The translations under genes and the position numbers were made by a program. This document shows, piece after piece, positions 34,267-38,688 of a stretch of DNA of 38,688 nucleotides. Source of the stretch: Pectobacterium fontis (GTDB lineage Bacteria; Pseudomonadota; Gammaproteobacteria; Enterobacterales; Enterobacteriaceae); the NCBI RefSeq assembly GCF_000803215.1, contig NZ_JSXC01000049.1:1-38688 (forward strand), in the 5' to 3' direction. Position 1 is the stretch's first letter. Each line of letters begins with the position of its first letter. The notes below the pieces were generated by a model. The model was not told the origin of the DNA and did not search any database. It was given only the letters and a program-made list of their open reading frames with translations.

Positions 34267-35766
34267 ATGGCTAACATTATTAGTTGTAGAACTCAGGATG
34301 GTGAACTCGTCCAGTACGTTGACGAAGTCATCGGGTCGGGGTCGATGAAGGATGTCTACTTTTCTCCTGACAAGACCTATGTGGTGGCTTTCTACAAGAA
34401 ACCACAGAATGAGCAGGCGAAAGAACGAATTGCGATGATCACGGGGCGCTATCGGCAAAGTATCTTTGAACAGGCAGGGGGCGACTACTGGCAAGACCTG
34501 TTCTGCTGGCCGACCAGCGTGGTGGAACATCAGGGACGAATCGGCATTGTGGTGCCCACCTACCACAGCCATTTTTTCTTTAAGTACGGTTCCAAGAATA
34601 ATGATTTTCTTGGCATCAAAGGGCGGGAAAAAGAGGGAAAATGGTTTGCCAGCGCCAATAACCAGAACAAATTTCTCGATCCGCGTGAGCGCGGCAACCT
34701 GCTGAATTACCTCAAAGTCTGCCTGCAATTGACGCGTGCGGTACGACGTATGCATGCGGCGGGGCTGTGTCACAGCGATCTGAGTTATAAGAACGTACTG
34801 GTTGACCCCGAAGCGGGACATGCCTGTGTGATCGATATCGATGGGCTGGTGGTGCCGGGGAAATACCCGCCGGATGTGGTGGGAACGCCGGACTTCATTG
34901 CCCCAGAGGTGGTGACAACCACCCATCTGGCGAAAGACGATCCGAAGCGGATTTTGCCGAGCATCAATACCGATCGCCACGCGTTAGCCGTATTGATCTA
35001 CATGTATCTGTTTTACCGGCATCCACTACGGGGCGGTAAAGTGCATGACATGGAGGATGAAACGCGGGATGAATCCCTGTCTATGGGCGAAAGGGCGCTG
35101 TTTATCGAACATCCGACAGACCGCAGCAATGCGGTGAAGCTCAGCCAGGTCAGCCCGTCATCGTTACCGTGGGCGGATACGGATAAGATCCCTTATACCG
35201 TGATGGGGCCGTATCTTACCCCTCTGTTTGAGAAAGCGTTTATCACGGGTTTGCATGAGCCAACCCAGCGGCCGACGGCAGATGAATGGGAAACGGCACT
35301 GGTGAAGACGGTGGATCTGATTCAGCCGTGTCAGAACCCGAAATGTGATCAGCAATGGTACGTTTTCTCCGGTAAGACACAGCCTTCATGCCCGTATTGC
35401 GGTACGGCGTATAAAGGCAAACTGCCGATACTGAACCTGTATTCATCACGTCACACGGGGAGCTACCGCCCGGATGATCACCGTTTAATGGTGTGGAACG
35501 GTCAGTCGCTGTATGCCTGGCATGTGAATCGCTTGATAGCTCCGAACGAGCGTACAACCGCAGACCAAAAGAAACGTGTCGGTTATTTTGTTTTTCATCA
35601 AGACCAATGGTACTTGGTGAATGAAGGTATTGATGCGCTGATGTCATTACCAGATAAACAGAAGATTGCGATAGGGGACAAATTGGCGCTGACGGATGGC
35701 GCGCAGTTTGTGCTTTCTACCCAAGAAGGGGGGAGGCTGGTGGTGGTACAACTGGTATCAAACTAA
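34267..35766 (+). CDS. Ser/Thr protein kinase-like protein with zinc ribbon (TerY-P triad)
   Basis: 499 residues. The kinase domain (about 15-345) has glycine loop VIGSGSMKDVYF, catalytic HSDLSYKNVL (Asp171, Asn176), metal-binding DIDG (190-193, in place of DFG) and FIAPEV (APE motif), so it looks active. A zinc ribbon follows (Cys355, 360, 375 and 378, in CQNPKC and CPYC). The last 100 residues (GYFVFHQDQWYLVNEG, IAIGDKLALTDGAQFVLS, RLVVVQ) have the strand pattern and glycine placement of an FHA-like domain, which would bind phosphothreonine. It completes the vWA-phosphatase-kinase triad. A strong hairpin terminator follows. Confidence 0.87.
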   Translation: MANIISCRTQDGELVQYVDEVIGSGSMKDVYFSPDKTYVVAFYKKPQNEQAKERIAMITGRYRQSIFEQAGGDYWQDLFCWPTSVVEHQGRIGIVVPTYHSHFFFKYGSKNNDFLGIKGREKEGKWFASANNQNKFLDPRERGNLLNYLKVCLQLTRAVRRMHAAGLCHSDLSYKNVLVDPEAGHACVIDIDGLVVPGKYPPDVVGTPDFIAPEVVTTTHLAKDDPKRILPSINTDRHALAVLIYMYLFYRHPLRGGKVHDMEDETRDESLSMGERALFIEHPTDRSNAVKLSQVSPSSLPWADTDKIPYTVMGPYLTPLFEKAFITGLHEPTQRPTADEWETALVKTVDLIQPCQNPKCDQQWYVFSGKTQPSCPYCGTAYKGKLPILNLYSSRHTGSYRPDDHRLMVWNGQSLYAWHVNRLIAPNERTTADQKKRVGYFVFHQDQWYLVNEGIDALMSLPDKQKIAIGDKLALTDGAQFVLSTQEGGRLVVVQLVSN

Positions 35767-35794
35767 CACCTTGCCTTACCAACCGGTTAGGTGC

Positions 35795-35824
35795 ACACAA
35801 GGGCAGCGAACGCTGCCCTTGTGT
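35795..35824. terminator. Bidirectional hairpin terminator
   Basis: ACACAAGGGCAGCG and CGCTGCCCTTGTGT are perfect 14-base arms around AA, between the convergent kinase and zinc-binding-protein genes. ATTTGG follows on the plus side, a short T-run. Strong stem, probably ending both transcripts. Confidence 0.75.
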
Positions 35825-35861
35825 ATTTGGGGTGGTCGCACGGTGTTGGCTAAAGCACGAC

Positions 35862-36740
35862 TTACTGCATGCTGGCCGCGAGGGTATCGACGTTGTGTTT
35901 AAACGCGGCCGTGTAAGTCGCCGCCGGGCCAGAGGCATCGGTCAGGGCTTCCGGGTACAGTTCTCCGCCGGGCTGTGCGCCGCTGGCATTGGCGATTTGT
36001 TTCACCAGACGCCCATCGGTCTGGTTTTCAATGAAGTAATTTTTGACCTTCTCCTGTTTGATTTGCGTAATCAGCGAGGCCACTTTCTTACTGCTGGCCT
36101 CGGATTCGGTGGAGTAGCCTACTGGCGACAGGAACGTCACGCCGTACGCCTGACCGAAATAGCCGAACGCATCATGGCTGGTGAGGACTTTGCGTTTTTC
36201 CGAAGGAATAGCGGTAAACGTTTTTTTCGCGTAGCGGTTCAGTTCCTGTAGCTGCTTGATGTAAGCTTCTCCCTGCTGCCGATAATAATCGGCATTGGCC
36301 GGATCGGCTTTTATCAGCGCGTTGACGATGTTATAGGCATAGACCACGCCGTTGCTCATGCTGTTCCAGGCATGGGGATCGGTTTCCGTTTTGCCGTCTT
36401 CCACCATCGTACGGGTTTCAATGCCGTTGGATGCCGTGATTACCTCACCACGGTAGCCGGATGCGGTGACCAGCCTATCGATCCAGCCTTCCAGCCCCAG
36501 CCCGTTAACGAAAACCACATCGGCCTTAGCCAGCGTTTTGCTGTCTTGCGGTGAAGGTTCAAACTCATGCGGATCGCCATTCGGCTTCACCAGATCGGTT
36601 ACGGTCACGCGATCGCCACCGATATGGCTGACCATATCGCCAAGTACGGAAAAGCTGGCGACAACATTAAGATTTTTTGCCATCGCCAGTGGGCTAAGCA
36701 GCAGGCCGGATAAGGCCATAGCTAACAGTGAACGTTTCAT
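35862..36740 (-). CDS. Metal (probably zinc) ABC transporter substrate-binding protein
   Basis: Periplasmic cluster A-I metal-binding protein of 292 residues. The start at 36740 gives a signal peptide (MKRSLLAMALSGLLLSPLAMA-KN); an upstream in-frame extension would bury it. Metal-ligand candidates are the His in GDPHEFEPSP, the His in DPHAWNSM, and the His in LTSHDAFGYF, where manganese proteins usually have Glu (TSEGAF). The fourth ligand region is ELYPEALTD, with Glu where zinc proteins commonly have Asp. Three His favour Zn2+. There is no His-rich loop of the ZnuA kind. Last gene of the Zur-box operon, 40 bases after the permease. Confidence 0.88.
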   Translation of the reverse strand: MKRSLLAMALSGLLLSPLAMAKNLNVVASFSVLGDMVSHIGGDRVTVTDLVKPNGDPHEFEPSPQDSKTLAKADVVFVNGLGLEGWIDRLVTASGYRGEVITASNGIETRTMVEDGKTETDPHAWNSMSNGVVYAYNIVNALIKADPANADYYRQQGEAYIKQLQELNRYAKKTFTAIPSEKRKVLTSHDAFGYFGQAYGVTFLSPVGYSTESEASSKKVASLITQIKQEKVKNYFIENQTDGRLVKQIANASGAQPGGELYPEALTDASGPAATYTAAFKHNVDTLAASMQ

Positions 36741-36780
36741 TTTTCCCTCACAGATAGTTGCAAATAATGAGATGCATCGA

Positions 36781-37635
36781 TCAACGACGCTGGCGTAATA
36801 ACCCACCATGATGACCGACACAGACCGAGAAACAGAAAAACAGCGTAGTTGTCAGAATGATGGCGGGGCCAGCAGGTAACTCGGCGTAGTAAGACCACAG
36901 CAGCCCGATCAGGCTGGCAAGCATCCCTTGCAGCGCGGCAATGCCAAGCATCACAGATAGACGCTGCGTCCAGAACCGGGCGCTGGCGGCAGGTAACATC
37001 ATCATGCCAACCGTCATCAGCGTGCCTAGCAACTGGAATCCTGCGACCAGATTCAGCACCACCAGCGACAGAAACAGGCCGTGGATCAACGCCCGATAGC
37101 GCCCTGAACTGGTGCGCAGGAAGGTGACGTCAAACGATTCAATCACCAGCGCCCGATAGATCATGGCCAGCGTGAGCAAAGAGCCGGAGCCGATGAGTGC
37201 AATGTTGATCAGCGCGGCACGATCTACCGCCAAAATCGACCCGAACAGCACATGCAGCAGGTCGATGCTGGAACCACGTAGTGAAACCAGGGTGACACCG
37301 AGCGCCAGCGAACCGAGGTAAAACCCGGCGAAGCTGGCATCCTCTTTTAATTCCGTGTGGCGAGTGACAAAGCCAGAGAGCATGGCAATCGATAACCCAG
37401 CGATGAAGCCGCCGATCCCCATCGCCAGTAGTGACATGCCTGAAATGAGGTAGCCGATGGCCACGCCGGGTAAGACGGCGTGCGACAACGCATCGCCAAT
37501 CAGGCTCATGCGTCGCAACAGCAGGAAGCAGCCTAACGGCGCGGCGCTCAGCGTGATCACCAGACAGCCGACCAGCGCGCGTCGCATAAAACCGAATTCG
37601 GCAAAAGGAGAAGTGATGAGGTGAAAGAGCATCAT
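36781..37635 (-). CDS. Metal (probably zinc) ABC transporter permease
   Basis: Inner-membrane ABC-3 family permease of 284 residues with about eight helices. The family marks are LLRRMSLIGDALSHAVLPGVAIGYL near the N-terminus, GSSIDLLHVLFGSILAV in the middle and LMTVGMMMLPAASARFW before the end. The C-terminus reads CVGHHGGLLRQRR. Its start overlaps the ATPase stop by four bases (ATGA). It forms the translocation channel for the metal delivered by the binding protein encoded downstream. Confidence 0.92.
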   Translation of the reverse strand: MMLFHLITSPFAEFGFMRRALVGCLVITLSAAPLGCFLLLRRMSLIGDALSHAVLPGVAIGYLISGMSLLAMGIGGFIAGLSIAMLSGFVTRHTELKEDASFAGFYLGSLALGVTLVSLRGSSIDLLHVLFGSILAVDRAALINIALIGSGSLLTLAMIYRALVIESFDVTFLRTSSGRYRALIHGLFLSLVVLNLVAGFQLLGTLMTVGMMMLPAASARFWTQRLSVMLGIAALQGMLASLIGLLWSYYAELPAGPAIILTTTLFFCFSVCVGHHGGLLRQRR

Positions 37636-38330
37636 GACGTGACGATCCTGAGCGCTGGCATCGTGCTGTCGGTCGTGCGCAGGCTATGTAAGATAGGTTG
37701 GGCATCCCCCCAGCGATGGCCGTCTGAAGCAAGCTGCAAGACCGTGGGAAAATGCTGCCTGACCAGTTCCCTATCGTGCAAGACTGCCAGAATCGTTCTG
37801 CCTTCGGTGTGAAGCTGTTTGATAATCTGCAACAGCGCCTCTGTGGTGTGGCTATCGACGCCGGTAAAAGGTTCATCCAACAGAATGATCGGTGCCTGCG
37901 TCAGCAGCAGGCGCGCGAACAGCACGCGTTGGAGTTGTCCACCGGACAGGATGCCAATATGCCGATCGGCGCAGTCTGCCATCGAGACGGCATCGAGCGC
38001 ATCGATAGCGCGGTGGTGCCAGTTGGCGTTAATGCTCCGAAACAGTCCACGCTGGGGCAGCGATCCCATGAGCACCAGATCGCGCACGCTGATAGGAAAT
38101 TGCCGATCAAATTCAGAAAGCTGCGGCAAATAGCCGATGGCGCTATTGCCAAGGCTGAATGTACCGGACAGTGGCGGCAGCAGGCCTGCCAGCGTTTTGA
38201 GCAGCGTCGATTTTCCGCTGCCGTTTGCGCCAATAATCGCCGTTAGCGATCCCTGATGAAAACACCCATTGAGTGTGGCAAGCGCGGGCTGGCGACGGTA
38301 GCCAACAGCCAGTTCCTGTAGGGTAATCAT
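37632..38330 (-). CDS. Metal (probably zinc) ABC transporter ATPase
   Basis: 232-residue ATP-binding subunit. The Walker A is IGANGSGKSTLLK, the signature LSGGQLQRVLFARLL, Walker B IILLDEPFTGVD and the switch His in VLHD. The start at 38330 (MITLQELAVGYRR) is chosen because it sits four bases into the stop of the preceding 36-codon ORF, an ATGA coupling; an in-frame ATG at 38363 would disrupt this. It powers uptake with the permease encoded next. Confidence 0.93.
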   Translation of the reverse strand: MITLQELAVGYRRQPALATLNGCFHQGSLTAIIGANGSGKSTLLKTLAGLLPPLSGTFSLGNSAIGYLPQLSEFDRQFPISVRDLVLMGSLPQRGLFRSINANWHHRAIDALDAVSMADCADRHIGILSGGQLQRVLFARLLLTQAPIILLDEPFTGVDSHTTEALLQIIKQLHTEGRTILAVLHDRELVRQHFPTVLQLASDGHRWGDAQPILHSLRTTDSTMPALRIVTS

Positions 38331-38437
38331 GGCAGCGTCACCGCCCATCCAACCAAGAGCCACAACAGCACCAACAGCAGGGAAACCAGTAACACACGCT
38401 TCAGCGCGGAGAGGGAGTAAAAACTTGTCATTGTCAT
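38327..38437 (-). CDS. 36-residue membrane peptide leading the zinc operon
   Basis: Small ORF of 36 codons, 16 bases downstream of the Zur box. The product begins MTMTSFYSLSALKRVLLVSL, continues with Leu/Val/Trp-rich residues and ends WAVTLP, so it has one transmembrane helix after a short basic head. Its TGA overlaps the ATPase ATG (ATGA). No strong ribosome site is seen; a second in-frame ATG lies two codons in. It could be a real small subunit or regulator of the transporter, or a translation-coupling leader. I do not recognise a named family. Confidence 0.6.
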   Translation of the reverse strand: MTMTSFYSLSALKRVLLVSLLLVLLWLLVGWAVTLP

Positions 38438-38688
38438 CAATAAAAAATTAATTGTTATAATATAACATATCACTTTTTAATGACGACGACAGAGGGAATA
38501 GGTAAAAAAGTATGTAAGCGGATTGGGTTTGGTTGGGGGAAGGTGTGCACTATTTCGTGCGCCACACTGCTCACAAAACCCAGCTAACTCATATCGCGAT
38601 GGCTTTTCTTTTCACGGCGTAAAAAATTATGCTGAGGTGAACATGAACGCCGTGTGAGCGGCATGGATGCCGCGAAAGCCAGTGCCGC
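38438..38688. promoter_or_regulatory. Zur-type operator and non-coding end of window
   Basis: TGTTATA-A-TATAACA (38453-38467) is a perfect 15-bp palindrome that matches the core of the enterobacterial Zur box and lies just upstream of the small membrane ORF. Zinc-loaded Zur would be expected to repress the operon. From 38468 to the end I see no gene. Only short inverted repeats are seen there: CACGGCGT/ACGCCGTG (38613-38620 and 38647-38654) and GCGGCAT/ATGCCGC (38658-38673). Confidence 0.75.

Noticed and set aside
19390-35766. Ter locus as part of a plasmid, phage or island insertion
   Set aside because: No integrase, IS, tRNA or attachment repeats are visible in the window. Transfer remains possible but cannot be supported from this sequence.

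Overview
The window looks like chromosome from a soft-rot enterobacterium, most likely Pectobacterium. Core genes (acnB, yacL, a FepA-type receptor) match E. coli proteins closely. The accessory set (FSA-linked PTS, D-threonate-type catabolism, chromosomal ter cluster, extra Zn ABC transporter) also fits that group. The genus is inferred from remembered protein similarity, not from a search. I found no tRNA, rRNA, insertion sequence, integrase or CRISPR array.

Region 1 (1-6217): the 3' part of a FepA-type siderophore receptor, a secreted DUF3060-like protein on the minus strand, acnB (GTG start) and yacL. Region 2 (6261-10513): a minus-strand operon for PTS IIA, IIB and IIC plus fructose-6-phosphate aldolase, divergent from a LacI-family regulator that carries two complete N-terminal helix-turn-helix domains. 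Region 3 (10672-19330): a minus-strand operon (iron-dependent alcohol dehydrogenase, DapA-family aldolase/lyase, 2-hydroxyacid dehydrogenase, MFS transporter) divergent from dtnK-pdxA2, which together convert D-threonate to dihydroxyacetone phosphate. A DeoR-family regulator and a HAD phosphatase follow.

Region 4 (19390-35766) is a complete Ter stress-response supercluster with four modules. They are terZABCDE (minus); a divergent, translationally coupled five-gene module (ATP-grasp, PRTase-TRSP, HAD, StiP-type PRTase with a Pelota-like tail, CitE-like enzyme); terW-terX-terY; and a TerY-P triad (vWA protein with zinc ribbon, PP2C phosphatase with an Ig-like domain, protein kinase with zinc ribbon and FHA-like tail). 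Comparative genomics (the Ter-system analysis of the Aravind group) predicts that such loci make a nucleoside-like metabolite and couple membrane-associated metal sensing by TerC/TerD proteins to phospho-signalling. The chemistry is still undefined, so this is the most interesting part of the window.

Region 5 (35862-38467): a high-affinity metal ABC transporter (ATPase, permease, binding protein) on the minus strand. A perfect Zur-type palindrome lies upstream, and the ATPase gene is preceded by a 36-codon membrane-peptide ORF that overlaps it by 4 nt. Together these point to a Zur-repressed zinc importer. The last 220 bases hold no gene, only small inverted repeats.

Regulatory candidates read from the sequence include a class II CRP-type promoter for dtnK, an extended -10 promoter for acnB, palindromes overlapping the -35 boxes of the Ter biosynthetic operon and terX, a 10-bp inverted repeat beside a perfect -10 box at the deoR-type gene, and several hairpin terminators.
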